Notes: generated by a model not told the origin, from the sequence alone. A stretch of 45,034 nucleotides of DNA from an uncultured Porphyromonadaceae bacterium (GCA_900541835.1 UQLL01000021.1:1-45034); one strand, 5' to 3'; positions 18,523 through 26,789 are shown, counted from the stretch's first letter. Translations and numbers: made by a program.

Positions 18523-19870
18523 CGGCTGTGAGTAGTCTTGCGTTGGTGATGGTGTTGTGGAGTTCTGCGCCGCCGTGGACGTGGACGCGCAGGTAGTTGT
18601 CCGTAAGGCCGGAGGCGACGCCGGCCTTGGAGGCTTCCCAGAGCACGGGCCGCACCTGTCCGAGCTGGGAGGCGGCGAAGGCGGCCAGCTTGCTGTCGCT
18701 CAGTCGCATGAGGGCGTCGACACGGCGGTGCTTCTCGGCCTGGTCCACGGCGTGGTCGAGGCGCAGGGCGGCCGTGTCGGGGCGCTCGCTGTAGGGGAAG
18801 ACGTGCAGGCGGGTGACGTCCAGGCCGGCGATGAAGCGGTAGGAGCGCTCCCACTCTTCGGCGGTCTCGCCCCGGGCCCCGGCGATGACGTCGACGCCGA
18901 TGAAGGCGTGTGGCATCAGGGAGCGGATGGCGGCGATGCGGTCGGCGAACAGGGCGGTGTCGTAGCGACGCGCCATGAGGCGCAGCACCGCGTCGGAGCC
19001 GCTCTGCAGCGGGATGTGGAAGTGGGGCATGAAGGCGCGGCTCTGCGTGGCCACCCACTCTATCAGCCCGGGCTCCAGCAGGTCCGGCTCGATCGACGAG
19101 ATGCGGTAGCGCTCTATGCCCTCGACCTCGTCCAGCGCCTTTGCCAGCTCGAAGAACGTCTCCCTGTGTAGGGACGCACGGGCCGTGCGTCCGGCACCGG
19201 ATGGGACAACTGTAGGGACGCACCCTGGTGCGTCCGCGAGCGAAGTGGCCGCTCTCCTTCCGAAGTCACCTATGTTGACGCCGGTGAGGATGATCTCTTT
19301 CGCTCCGCGGTCGGCGGCGTGGCGGGCTTGTGAAAGGATGTCGGCGATGCGCGGCGAGCGCGACCGGCCACGCGCCAGCGGGATGGTGCAGTAGGTGCAG
19401 AAGCGGTCGCAGCCGTCCTGGACCTTCAGGAACCAGCGGGTGCGGTCGCCCCGCTCGCACGACGGCTCGAATGTCTCCAGCCCTCGCGCCTCGGCCACCT
19501 CCACGGCCGTTTCGGCCGGGACTCCACCCGAGCGGAGCCACTGCTCCACGTGCTGCACGGCCTGTAGCTTCTGCCCGGCCCCGAGCACGGCGCTGACTCC
19601 CGGCATGGCTGCCACGGCGCGAGGCTGCAGCTGGGCGTAGCAGCCCGTGGCGACGATATGCGCCCCGGGCCAGCGCCGGTGCAGGCGGGCGATGAGCTGC
19701 CGGCACTTCTTGTCGGCCATGGCAGTGACCGAGCAGGTGTTTACCACCACGATGTCGGGCACGTCGCCGTCGGCGGCGCGTGCCACGCCCCTCTCGGCCA
19801 GCGCGCGGCCTATCGCCGACGTCTCGGCGAAGTTGAGCTTGCATCCCAGCGTGAAATAGGCAGCCTTCAT
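18491..19870 (-). CDS. mtaB: MtaB, tRNA t6A37 methylthiotransferase, with an inserted segment
   Basis: MtaB converts t6A37 of tRNA to ms2t6A using two iron-sulfur clusters. The 459-residue protein has the N-terminal cluster domain (TLGCKLNFAE, NTCSVT near 46, TGCYAQ near 75), the radical SAM motif CDRFCTYC near 154, GVNIGDFG near 196 and a C-terminal TRAM-like region. Between GDFG and the FFELAKALDEVEGI helix lie about 30 residues (roughly 207-238), including ADAPGCVPT and GRTARASLH, that are not expected in the family. They are encoded exactly by two palindromic repeat units (19167-19193, 19211-19236). The frame is kept, so the enzyme may still work with an extra loop. Confidence 0.9.
   Translation of the reverse strand: MKAAYFTLGCKLNFAETSAIGRALAERGVARAADGDVPDIVVVNTCSVTAMADKKCRQLIARLHRRWPGAHIVATGCYAQLQPRAVAAMPGVSAVLGAGQKLQAVQHVEQWLRSGGVPAETAVEVAEARGLETFEPSCERGDRTRWFLKVQDGCDRFCTYCTIPLARGRSRSPRIADILSQARHAADRGAKEIILTGVNIGDFGRRAATSLADAPGCVPTVVPSGAGRTARASLHRETFFELAKALDEVEGIERYRISSIEPDLLEPGLIEWVATQSRAFMPHFHIPLQSGSDAVLRLMARRYDTALFADRIAAIRSLMPHAFIGVDVIAGARGETAEEWERSYRFIAGLDVTRLHVFPYSERPDTAALRLDHAVDQAEKHRRVDALMRLSDSKLAAFAASQLGQVRPVLWEASKAGVASGLTDNYLRVHVHGGAELHNTITNARLLTADGESILAQQV
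19167..19193. repeat. Palindromic repeat unit 1, inside mtaB
   Basis: It begins TGTAGGG. GGACGCACGG at 19172-19181 pairs with CCGTGCGTCC at 19183-19192 around a single base. The unit lies in the mtaB reading frame. Confidence 0.85.
19211..19236. repeat. Palindromic repeat unit 2, inside mtaB
   Basis: It begins TGTAGGG in the same orientation as unit 1. GGACGCACC at 19216-19224 pairs with GGTGCGTCC at 19227-19235. Confidence 0.85.
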
Positions 19871-19889
19871 CTCGAAATTTTTCAGGCCA

Positions 19890-19897
19890 CAAAGGTA
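19890..19897 (-). promoter_or_regulatory. Promoter of the mtaB operon
   Basis: On the minus strand TACCTTTG lies 19 bp before the mtaB ATG, giving a short leader. Confidence 0.6.
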
Positions 19898-19990
19898 CGA
19901 AAAAAACGCGAAACCGCCACAACGCCCCTCATGCCGCCCCGGCGCGGCGCTATCTATGCGGCGGATGCTTTAAGTATAGAAAATTATTTG

Positions 19991-19999
19991 TAACTTTGC
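19991..19999 (+). promoter_or_regulatory. -7 element ahead of the restriction-modification genes
   Basis: TAACTTTGC on the plus strand lies 144 bp before the restriction gene ATG, with no other plus-strand gene between. The leader contains the palindrome AAGGAA-C-TTCCTT at 20074-20086, a possible operator. Alternatively the box belonged to a gene displaced by island insertion. Confidence 0.5.
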
Positions 20000-20143
20000 A
20001 TCTCAAACGCGCTTGTGCAGACAAATGACCGCTCAATGTAAGTAAAAACTTATATTCAACATATTAAGATATTAAGGAACTTCCTTGTAGCCGCAAAAGG
20101 TTTGGTAGCCAGTCTGCCTACTTGAAAGTTCTTGCTATATAAG

Positions 20144-21349
20144 ATGGACAATCTAAGGAGTAATAACGAAATTCTCGGCTTTGCTCGACCGAAAGACTTG
20201 CCTGATGAAGTTCAACTTATCATCAGACAGATAATTGATTCAGCGTGCTCGAGATCTTTTAATCAATCTTTAGGAGTGCGTTTAGCTGCGTTGTTCGATT
20301 TATTCGTATCATGCCAATATTACAATGGCTTGGCGAATAAGGGATGGACATATTGTCCGCAAGAACCCCAGATGCTCTTGTACGCCTACACGAATATTTG
20401 TCCTCGATGTCTCGGACACCATGAATATGTCTTTACTAAAGCAAACAAGCCTGAATCCGGACAAATTGGAATGGCTACAACAGAGATACTCTGTGAAATG
20501 CTAATATCATATTTTAGATTGAAAGGCCGAGACATTGAGATACATAAGGCTTCTGAGCCTATTGATGTCATTATTTATGAGCGAGCCACCCAACTAATGA
20601 TAATTTCTGAGGTTAAGGCTGCTCCTCTTTTAACCATACCTCTCTCTCTGCCATGTGAAAAAATCACTGAAGAGATAGACGGTGAATTAGTTAATGTTGA
20701 ACACAACTTATGCGATAACCCATTCTTGCATAGTTCTCAACCATTATTATTTTTTCCGGCAACTGATGATAATAAAGAAAGGATGTTCCAACTGACTATC
20801 GATTGGAGCAATTCTTATCCATTCTTTTTTGCAATCAAGGAACTGTGCTTGTCTGATAAAGATTTTCTACCTTTCTTTTTCAAGTTTTGGGAAGAAGCAT
20901 ATAAGGCTTATCGAGATAAAGATAAGTCAAATCCAATATTTTGGCTAACAAATGCGTGTGGTCTACCTGCTCCACGCCCCGACAATTGGCCAAAGCGCAG
21001 AAGCGGTGGCTATGAGACTGTCTCAGATGCCAAAACAAGTGTCGGAATGGATAGGACAGATGATATAAAGAAAGGCATATATCAAGTTCTAAAGCTTGGT
21101 GCAGAATATAAGCCCAAATATCTTAATGTCAAAACCGCGCTAATCTCCAATATTCATGCCGTTCGCCACCATGACGAATACTTGAAATGTATCAAGGATA
21201 TTATATGGACTATTGACGAGTCGCGTAAAATTCGATTTTGGTCGGAAATTAATCCTGATGCTCCGCTATATAATCTTTTTGATGGAATAATTTCTTTCAC
21301 CGAATCAGATATAAGAGATGATGAGGTCACATGCTTATTCAGTTTCTAA
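20144..21349 (+). CDS. Putative type II restriction endonuclease, PD-(D/E)xK type
   Basis: The 401-residue protein is AT-rich compared with its surroundings, a sign of transfer. It has a CPRC knuckle at 86-89 (NICPRC) and ANKPESGQIG near 100. A PD-(D/E)xK-like core follows: PID at 139-141, then ISEVKAAPL with the E-x-K at 156-158. The rest is not recognised. It lies 6 nt before a C5 methyltransferase in the same direction, which makes a restriction partner the best reading; the recognition sequence cannot be deduced. The ATG at 20144 was preferred over an in-frame TTG four codons earlier. Confidence 0.7.
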   Translation: MDNLRSNNEILGFARPKDLPDEVQLIIRQIIDSACSRSFNQSLGVRLAALFDLFVSCQYYNGLANKGWTYCPQEPQMLLYAYTNICPRCLGHHEYVFTKANKPESGQIGMATTEILCEMLISYFRLKGRDIEIHKASEPIDVIIYERATQLMIISEVKAAPLLTIPLSLPCEKITEEIDGELVNVEHNLCDNPFLHSSQPLLFFPATDDNKERMFQLTIDWSNSYPFFFAIKELCLSDKDFLPFFFKFWEEAYKAYRDKDKSNPIFWLTNACGLPAPRPDNWPKRRSGGYETVSDAKTSVGMDRTDDIKKGIYQVLKLGAEYKPKYLNVKTALISNIHAVRHHDEYLKCIKDIIWTIDESRKIRFWSEINPDAPLYNLFDGIISFTESDIRDDEVTCLFSF

Positions 21350-21355
21350 TTGCTT

Positions 21356-22441
21356 ATGATAAGTAATCATATAGCACGCAAAGTCGGAGAGATTGTTCAA
21401 AAACGGATTGACCATCTCGGCATAGGACAGAAAATGCAGGATTTACCTGAGGAGCTTTGGCATGAAAGTTTCAGATTTTATGTCAAAGAAGATCCTACGC
21501 GTAAGGGTGGACCAAATATGCGTATGATACGATTGGACCCCGCGAAACCGTCTCTGACTGTAACTGGTTTTATTTTCAATAAATTTGTTCATCCTTTCGA
21601 GAATCGGTTTGTCACTGTCAGGGAAGCTGCCAGATTGCAGGGCTTCCCCGATGATTTTTCTTTTTGGGGTTCTTTAACAAGTACCCAACAACAAGTTGGG
21701 AATGCTGTTCCAATTCCATTAGGCAAGGCTCTTTTCTCTCAGATCAGAGAATATGCCTTACGAAATGGTTGTGTTCAGAATAACTCTTTAACTGCACTTT
21801 CTTTATTTTGCGGAGCAGGTGGACTTGATTTAAGTGCATATTTTGCCTCTACCGATTATTGTAAAATAGATGTTCGTGTCGCTATGGACTGCTGGGAGGA
21901 TGCCTGCAATTCATTAAAGGGATATCCTCGCATAGATACCAATGTACAGCAAGCAGACATTTCTGTCATAAAAGACCCTGTACGTTTTTGGCAAGAGCAT
22001 TCTAATATGCTTGAATGCCCGGACATCATATTTGGCGGGCCTCCATGTCAAGCCTTTTCCCAGGCTGGAAAACAAAAAGCACTGGATGATGAACGAGGGG
22101 TTTTAGTTTTTCAATTCATCAGGTTTGTTGAAAAACTACATCCTAAATTTTTCATCATGGAAAATGTAGCTAATTTGCAATCTATAAATAAAGGTCAATT
22201 ATACCATGACATTATAAAGCAGATGGCTAAATTGGGTTATAATGTTACATCAGGCGTTCTTTGTGCAGCTGATTATGGAGCACCTCAGTTAAGGAGAAGA
22301 ATGATATTCCTGGGTTGCAGAACAGATTTGGGAGTAGTACATCTTCCAAATCCGACACACACTGAGTCTCCATCTCTTTTAGGACTTCCTCTCTATACTA
22401 CTGTGGCCGAAGCATTTGAAGGACTACCTGTACTAACGTGA
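21356..22441 (+). CDS. Circularly permuted cytosine-C5 DNA methyltransferase
   Basis: The 361-residue protein contains the C5 methyltransferase motifs in rotated order. The recognition-domain end with R-x-L-DP...LTVTG is at about 57-71, motif IX (VTVREAARLQGFPDDF) at 86-101 and motif X (QVGNAVPIPLGKAL) at 113-126. Motif I (LSLFCGAGGLDL) follows at 148-159, motif IV (GGPPCQAFSQAG, catalytic Cys231) at 228-239, motif VI (ENV) at 269-271 and motif VIII (QLRRRMIFLG) at 311-320. The protein ends at VAEAFEGLPVLT, where ordinary enzymes enter their recognition domain. M.BssHII is the known precedent for IX-X before I-VIII. It transfers methyl from SAM to cytosine C5 and should protect DNA from the upstream nuclease. 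All catalytic residues are present. Confidence 0.92.
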   Translation: MISNHIARKVGEIVQKRIDHLGIGQKMQDLPEELWHESFRFYVKEDPTRKGGPNMRMIRLDPAKPSLTVTGFIFNKFVHPFENRFVTVREAARLQGFPDDFSFWGSLTSTQQQVGNAVPIPLGKALFSQIREYALRNGCVQNNSLTALSLFCGAGGLDLSAYFASTDYCKIDVRVAMDCWEDACNSLKGYPRIDTNVQQADISVIKDPVRFWQEHSNMLECPDIIFGGPPCQAFSQAGKQKALDDERGVLVFQFIRFVEKLHPKFFIMENVANLQSINKGQLYHDIIKQMAKLGYNVTSGVLCAADYGAPQLRRRMIFLGCRTDLGVVHLPNPTHTESPSLLGLPLYTTVAEAFEGLPVLT

Positions 22442-22496
22442 GTTCGGGATAACGATAGCCAACTCGGCGACATCACAATTATCCCAAACTCGCGTT
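22435..22496 (+). terminator. 18-bp inverted repeat overlapping the methyltransferase stop
   Basis: Arms at 22435-22452 and 22479-22496 match at 16 of 18 positions (one wobble, one mismatch on the plus strand) around a 26-nt loop, followed by TTTTTA. The left arm includes the TGA stop codon. It could be a terminator or an island end. Confidence 0.6.
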
Positions 22497-22642
22497 TTTA
22501 GGATTTTTCCGGGCGAGACACATTTCAGGGGGGCATAAATTCTAAAGGTCAAATGTTAATTAATCTTAAAAATACAATAATGTTGGTGGTTGGATGGAAA
22601 AATATTCGTATCTTGCGGCCACAAACTAAAAACGCCATCGCC

Positions 22643-23986
22643 ATGATGAAGAAACTAACCTTCTTCCTGGTGGCTGCGCTCCTCCTCCTGATGGGCGCAT
22701 GCTCCAACGACGTGCTTGACCTCGGTGCCGACACGACAACCAACAATGCGAACGCCCCGCGCGGCTTCGTGAGCATGGACCAGGCCAAGGTGCGCCTGGC
22801 AAACATCGTCAGCCAGCTCAACTCCCAGGCCGCCGACGCCTCGCAGCGCTTTCCCGCCGTCACCCTCTCGCGCCTGACCGGCGTAGCCCTCGGCGCCGAC
22901 ATGAAGCCCCTCACTCGCACCGACGACCAGACCCAGGCCGGATGCTATCTCCTGCGCATGGACAACGACATGTTCGCCATCATGAGTGCCACCACCTCGC
23001 GCCCCGAGCTGCTGGCCATCGGCAACGGCTACCCCAACTTCGAGGACTCTACCGCCCTGGTTCCTAATCCTTATTATTGGAAACCCAATGTCACCGTCGG
23101 TGATACCGCGTCGGTCGACCCGAATCGGTGCGACACCATGTTCGAGGAACCCCTCTATGTAGACTACCGGGTGGTGCAACGTGACCTGGTTCCAGTAAAG
23201 TGGGGCAACAAAGTTCCATTCAACGACAAACTTAGGTTGGTCAAGTCCAAGTGGACGGGCGATTCCGTGCATGCGGCAGTAGGATGTGTGGGTGTCGCTG
23301 TCGGCCAGCTGATGACCGCTAAGAAACTGAGGGGTGCGAATTACAGGGGATATTACTACGACTGGGACATGCTGAGCGGCTACCGCGATGCGTATGACTT
23401 CATGGACGACCCGGACGCTCGCGAGGAGGTGTCCTCGTTATTCCGCGACATTGTCAACGAAGAGAACATAGCCCCCTGTGACACCTGCTGGGGCGGGGAC
23501 GTGACGTGGGCCTCCCCTTACCGCGTGACACGCACACTGGAGAATTTTAATTTCAAGACGCCCGGACGCGGATTCTGGCCCTATGATTTCGACATTGTGG
23601 CCTCCGAAGTCGAAGCAGGCTACCCGGTTTTGTTCTTCGCCTTGGAAACAGAGACTCAAGGCCATCTGTGGGTGGCCCACGGCATTCTTGAGGCAACTGT
23701 CACCATGGGCGTCTTCCAGTTCAACAAGAACGGTGTCGAGGCTCCGAACCTCGTCTCAACATACACTTGCCCCGTGTGGTACTTCCAGATGAACTGGGGC
23801 TGGGACGGCAAGGCCGACGGCTTCTACATGGTAAAGTACGACTCGAGACTGGACAACAAGAAAGGCGCCGACCTGCCCGAGGATTCCGTGGACACTGGTG
23901 GCGGGTATAACATCTACCGGCCCAACACGCTCCAGATGGACTACGGGTTCAGGTATCGCTATAATAACCAAACCGAAATACAATGA
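22643..23986 (+). CDS. C10 family (streptopain-like) cysteine peptidase, lipoprotein
   Basis: The 447-residue protein starts MMKKLTFFLV and has a lipobox LLMGAC with Cys20, so it should be lipid-anchored in the envelope. A propeptide-like region (about 40-180) precedes the C10 catalytic domain. AVGCVGVAVGQLM carries the expected nucleophile Cys215, QGHLWVAHG the catalytic His341, and MNWGWDGKADGFY the conserved NWGW block after it. C10 proteases such as SpeB and the Bacteroides fragilis Bfp enzymes are made as zymogens and cut host or bacterial proteins. The long in-frame extension back to 22553 was rejected because the signal peptide begins at 22643. The lipoprotein gene follows 7 nt downstream. 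Confidence 0.85.
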   Translation: MMKKLTFFLVAALLLLMGACSNDVLDLGADTTTNNANAPRGFVSMDQAKVRLANIVSQLNSQAADASQRFPAVTLSRLTGVALGADMKPLTRTDDQTQAGCYLLRMDNDMFAIMSATTSRPELLAIGNGYPNFEDSTALVPNPYYWKPNVTVGDTASVDPNRCDTMFEEPLYVDYRVVQRDLVPVKWGNKVPFNDKLRLVKSKWTGDSVHAAVGCVGVAVGQLMTAKKLRGANYRGYYYDWDMLSGYRDAYDFMDDPDAREEVSSLFRDIVNEENIAPCDTCWGGDVTWASPYRVTRTLENFNFKTPGRGFWPYDFDIVASEVEAGYPVLFFALETETQGHLWVAHGILEATVTMGVFQFNKNGVEAPNLVSTYTCPVWYFQMNWGWDGKADGFYMVKYDSRLDNKKGADLPEDSVDTGGGYNIYRPNTLQMDYGFRYRYNNQTEIQ

Positions 23987-23993
23987 AAGTAAA

Positions 23994-24671
23994 ATGAAAG
24001 CAAGAAACCTGTATGCGCTACTCGTGGCGCTTGTGGCGGCAACCTCCCTGCTGCTCTCCTGTTCCGACAACGACGACCCGCAGCTTGATCCGCAGCCGGT
24101 TCTTGAGCCGGGCGAGATACCGATGGCTGATTCCATCCCTTCGGCATACCTCGGAGTGGATTTCATACGCCAGTTGACAGTCGACGTGGGCGATCTCGGC
24201 GCGATCTTTGCCAACCAGCCCCTGATAAGCATATACGACAACGCCTCCGACAAGGAGGAGGCGACCGCCAAGTATGATGCCGAACTCTATTTTGTCCGCC
24301 TCGCGGATGGCAAGGAATACCGTCCGGGAGAGGCGTTGCCTTATAGCGACAAGCGCAATCCCATCGGGCACCACATGGACATCTATCCCGGAGTGGAGAG
24401 GGACGTGGCCCCTCTGATCTTGGGCAACATCGAATACAATGTGGACGATGTGCTGGTGATGCACTGGCCGCAGAAGGACCTGAAAATCTTCATCCGGCTC
24501 TATACCGCATACTCCATAAACCCTGTGCCTAACACTGACAAAATGCGAACGACGTATAAGTTCGGAATGTTCGTAAACGGCGTGTGCGTGCAGGACCAGC
24601 ACCTGAAGATCGTGCTGCAGCCCGACGGGACGGTGAAGCTCTTCGGGCGCCCCGACGGCCTGATGCTCTGA
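23994..24671 (+). CDS. Lipoprotein of unknown function, partner of the C10 peptidase
   Basis: The 225-residue protein starts MKARNLYALLVALVAATSLL with a lipobox SLLLSC (Cys23) followed by an acidic linker SDNDDPQLDPQP. The rest is predicted to be beta-rich, with blocks such as DIYPGVERDVAPLILG and YKFGMFVNGVCVQ. No family was recognised. The 7-nt gap after the peptidase gene and the shared lipid anchoring suggest joint expression. An inhibitor or chaperone of the peptidase is a reasonable guess, since C10 loci often carry small inhibitor genes, but nothing in the sequence proves it. The ATG at 23994 is chosen for its signal peptide. Confidence 0.6.
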   Translation: MKARNLYALLVALVAATSLLLSCSDNDDPQLDPQPVLEPGEIPMADSIPSAYLGVDFIRQLTVDVGDLGAIFANQPLISIYDNASDKEEATAKYDAELYFVRLADGKEYRPGEALPYSDKRNPIGHHMDIYPGVERDVAPLILGNIEYNVDDVLVMHWPQKDLKIFIRLYTAYSINPVPNTDKMRTTYKFGMFVNGVCVQDQHLKIVLQPDGTVKLFGRPDGLML

Positions 24672-24696
24672 CGCACACGGCCCGGTGGGCGTCGGG

Positions 24697-26640
24697 TTAC
24701 TGGCCGTCGGGGGTGACGTAGGTGGAGCCGTCCCAGCGATAGACGTAGCGGGAGTCGGTCTCCACCATGAGGTCGTGCATGCCGCGGGTCCTGGACTTGA
24801 GGATGTGGAGCTTGCCGGCGCCCCACATGGCGTACAGGTCGAAGTTGTAGGTGCGGCCGTGCATGGTCAGCTCGAACGAGCGGCCGAAGTGGTAGCTGCC
24901 GGTGGTGGTCATGCGCTCGGCGGAGCCGTCGCCGTCGAGGTCGTAGGCGAAGGAGCCATCCTCGCCCAGGCCGGCCATGTCGATGGTCTTGAGCGGAGCG
25001 TAGGACTGCGTGCGCGCCTTGGGGAGGTCGAGGGCCACGGCGTTGCCGTCGCGCAGGGCGTGCCGCTCGCGCACCACTTTCTCGCCCATGTCGGTGGTGA
25101 CGAAGTCGAGTACCTTGCGGCCGTCGGCCTCGGCCAGCACCGGCTCGTAGTAGGATGCCTCGGAGAAGAGGTTGCTCTTCTCGAAGGAGCTGTCACCGGC
25201 GTAGGAGACGAAGGCCCAGGTGGTGCCGCCGCCGCTGCCGGGGTTGGCGTCGTAGACCAGCGCCTCGCGGACGCCGTCGCCGTCGAAGTCCTCCTGGGCG
25301 AAGAGCTGCATGTTGCCGTTGTTGTCGTTGCCGAAGATATAGTTGACGGAGCCTATGACCACCTCCTCGCCGTCGATTACGGCGAGGAGCTGCGCGTCGG
25401 GATCGTAAATGCCGTCGCTGCGCGAGACCTTGTAGGTGATGTTCGGGCCGAGGGGAGCCTCTGCGGCGGCCGTGTCGGAAGCCAGGGAGTCGACAGGCGA
25501 GGGCCCGGGGGCGGACGAGTGGTTCCTGCCGGCGCCGTAGACTATGAACCAGGCCACTGCCGCAGCGGCGAGCACGAGCAGCACGGAGGCGATGACCCAC
25601 ACGGAGCGGCGCCTTGGGGAGCCTGCCGGCGCGGGCTGCAGGGTCGCGTCCTGGCGCGTCCTGTTTCCGCTGCGTGGAATTGTGGCGGACGCCCCCCGGC
25701 GCGTCCCTGCATGGGAGTCCGGATAGGCGGCGGTGCCGGAAGTGTCGTCGAGCATTTGGCGGGCCTGGGCGTCGTCGGCGGGGCGGTCCTGCCACAGCGG
25801 GCTCATCAGGCGCCGCACCGTCGCGATGGTATGCTCCGAGACGCCGAGCCGGCGCAGCTCCCCGTCGGGGAAGCCGTAGTTGAGCACGTCGGCGGCCAGG
25901 GGCGGCCGGCTGCCGGGGGGCATATTGTACATGGTGGCGCCCAGGGCGTACATGTCCATCTGCACCGGCAGGCGCCCGGAGTCGTTCTTCTCGCCGGCGT
26001 AGTTGGTCTGCTCTATGGGGGAGTAGCCGGGGGTGCCTCCGCCCACGGTGGTGCTCGACTCGGGTCGCCCGTCGCTGTCGTACTGCTTGGACAGGCCGAA
26101 GTCTATCAGCACCGGCCTCCCCTGGTGCATCATGATGTTGGAGGGCTTGAGGTCGAGGTGGAGCATCCGGCGCGAGTGCATGTATGCCAGGGAGTCGAGG
26201 ACCTGGCGCGACAGGGACAGTGTCTCCCGCTCCGTCAGGCGTCCCTTGCCGGCGATGTAGGCGTCGAGGCTGCCGCCGTCGATGAACGACATGGCGTAGT
26301 AGACGGTGTTGTTGGCCTCGAACTCCTCGAGCACGCGGACGATGCCGGGGTCCTGGAGGCGCGCCAGGCTGCGGGCCTCGTTGACGAACTTGCGCTTGTA
26401 CTTGTCGAAGAGGCCGTCCCTGCTGCTGGCCGTCACCGACTGGCCGGTGCGGCCGTTGATGTCGGACATGAAGAACTCCTTGATGGCCACGTAGGCGTCG
26501 ATGGCGCCCAGCTCGCCGCTCATCTGTATGGCGGCCAGGTATGTGATGCCGAAGGAGCCCTGGCCGAGCACCTTGCGGATCTCGTATCTGTATGTCTTGC
26601 CCTGCAGCAGGGTGCCTGCCGCCAGTGTGTTGTCGCTCAT
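24697..26640 (-). CDS. Transmembrane Ser/Thr protein kinase
   Basis: The 647-residue protein has a cytoplasmic Hanks-type kinase domain (about 15-295): GQGSFG P-loop at 26-31, VAIKEF with Lys54, Glu87 in the C-helix, HLDLKPSNIM (Asp162), DFG at 179-181 and GTPGYSPIEQ. The usual HRD is HLD, so it is a non-RD kinase. A basic linker (about 305-343) precedes one transmembrane helix (345-367). The outer part has DFDGDGVREALV and DLDGDGSAERM, Asp-rich calcium-loop-like repeats seen in VCBS/FG-GAP proteins. The linker is encoded by two degenerate palindromic repeats. The start MSDNTL was chosen over an upstream frame running into the repeat element. Confidence 0.88.
   Translation of the reverse strand: MSDNTLAAGTLLQGKTYRYEIRKVLGQGSFGITYLAAIQMSGELGAIDAYVAIKEFFMSDINGRTGQSVTASSRDGLFDKYKRKFVNEARSLARLQDPGIVRVLEEFEANNTVYYAMSFIDGGSLDAYIAGKGRLTERETLSLSRQVLDSLAYMHSRRMLHLDLKPSNIMMHQGRPVLIDFGLSKQYDSDGRPESSTTVGGGTPGYSPIEQTNYAGEKNDSGRLPVQMDMYALGATMYNMPPGSRPPLAADVLNYGFPDGELRRLGVSEHTIATVRRLMSPLWQDRPADDAQARQMLDDTSGTAAYPDSHAGTRRGASATIPRSGNRTRQDATLQPAPAGSPRRRSVWVIASVLLVLAAAAVAWFIVYGAGRNHSSAPGPSPVDSLASDTAAAEAPLGPNITYKVSRSDGIYDPDAQLLAVIDGEEVVIGSVNYIFGNDNNGNMQLFAQEDFDGDGVREALVYDANPGSGGGTTWAFVSYAGDSSFEKSNLFSEASYYEPVLAEADGRKVLDFVTTDMGEKVVRERHALRDGNAVALDLPKARTQSYAPLKTIDMAGLGEDGSFAYDLDGDGSAERMTTTGSYHFGRSFELTMHGRTYNFDLYAMWGAGKLHILKSRTRGMHDLMVETDSRYVYRWDGSTYVTPDGQ
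25637..25663. repeat. Degenerate palindromic repeat in the kinase linker, unit A
   Basis: TGCAGGGTCGCGTCC then TGGCGCGTCC aligns with the consensus unit, with several changes. It is read as coding sequence (RTRQDATLQP) on the minus strand. Confidence 0.55.
25686..25711. repeat. Degenerate palindromic repeat in the kinase linker, unit B
   Basis: CGGACGCC through GCGTCCCTGCA is the inverted form of the unit, 22 bp from unit A. The pair has the same outward arrangement as the intergenic composites at 26659 and 28528. Confidence 0.6.
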
Positions 26641-26658
26641 GATGGGGTTAGTTGAGGA

Positions 26659-26789
26659 GGGTGTTGCAAAATTCGGCGAATCGTAGGGATGCACCCTGGT
26701 GCATCCGCTCTACTTTTTTATTGATTATCAGCGGCTGCACCGGGGTGCAGCCCTACAATCTGACCGGAATTTTGAATTTTGACACACCC
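26659..26789. repeat. Composite inverted-pair repeat, left copy
   Basis: About 131 bp contain unit 26682-26707 (GGATGCACC/GGTGCATCC) and the inverted unit 26731-26756 (GGCTGCACC/GGTGCAGCC). They are joined by a T-rich spacer and flanked by outer sequence GGGTGTTGCAAAATTC and AATTTTGACACACCC. The whole is the reverse complement of 28528-28652 at roughly 90 percent by eye. Confidence 0.9.

Noticed and set aside
24685..26655. 656-residue frame opposite the kinase
   Set aside because: Shadow of the kinase gene, whose motifs are unambiguous.
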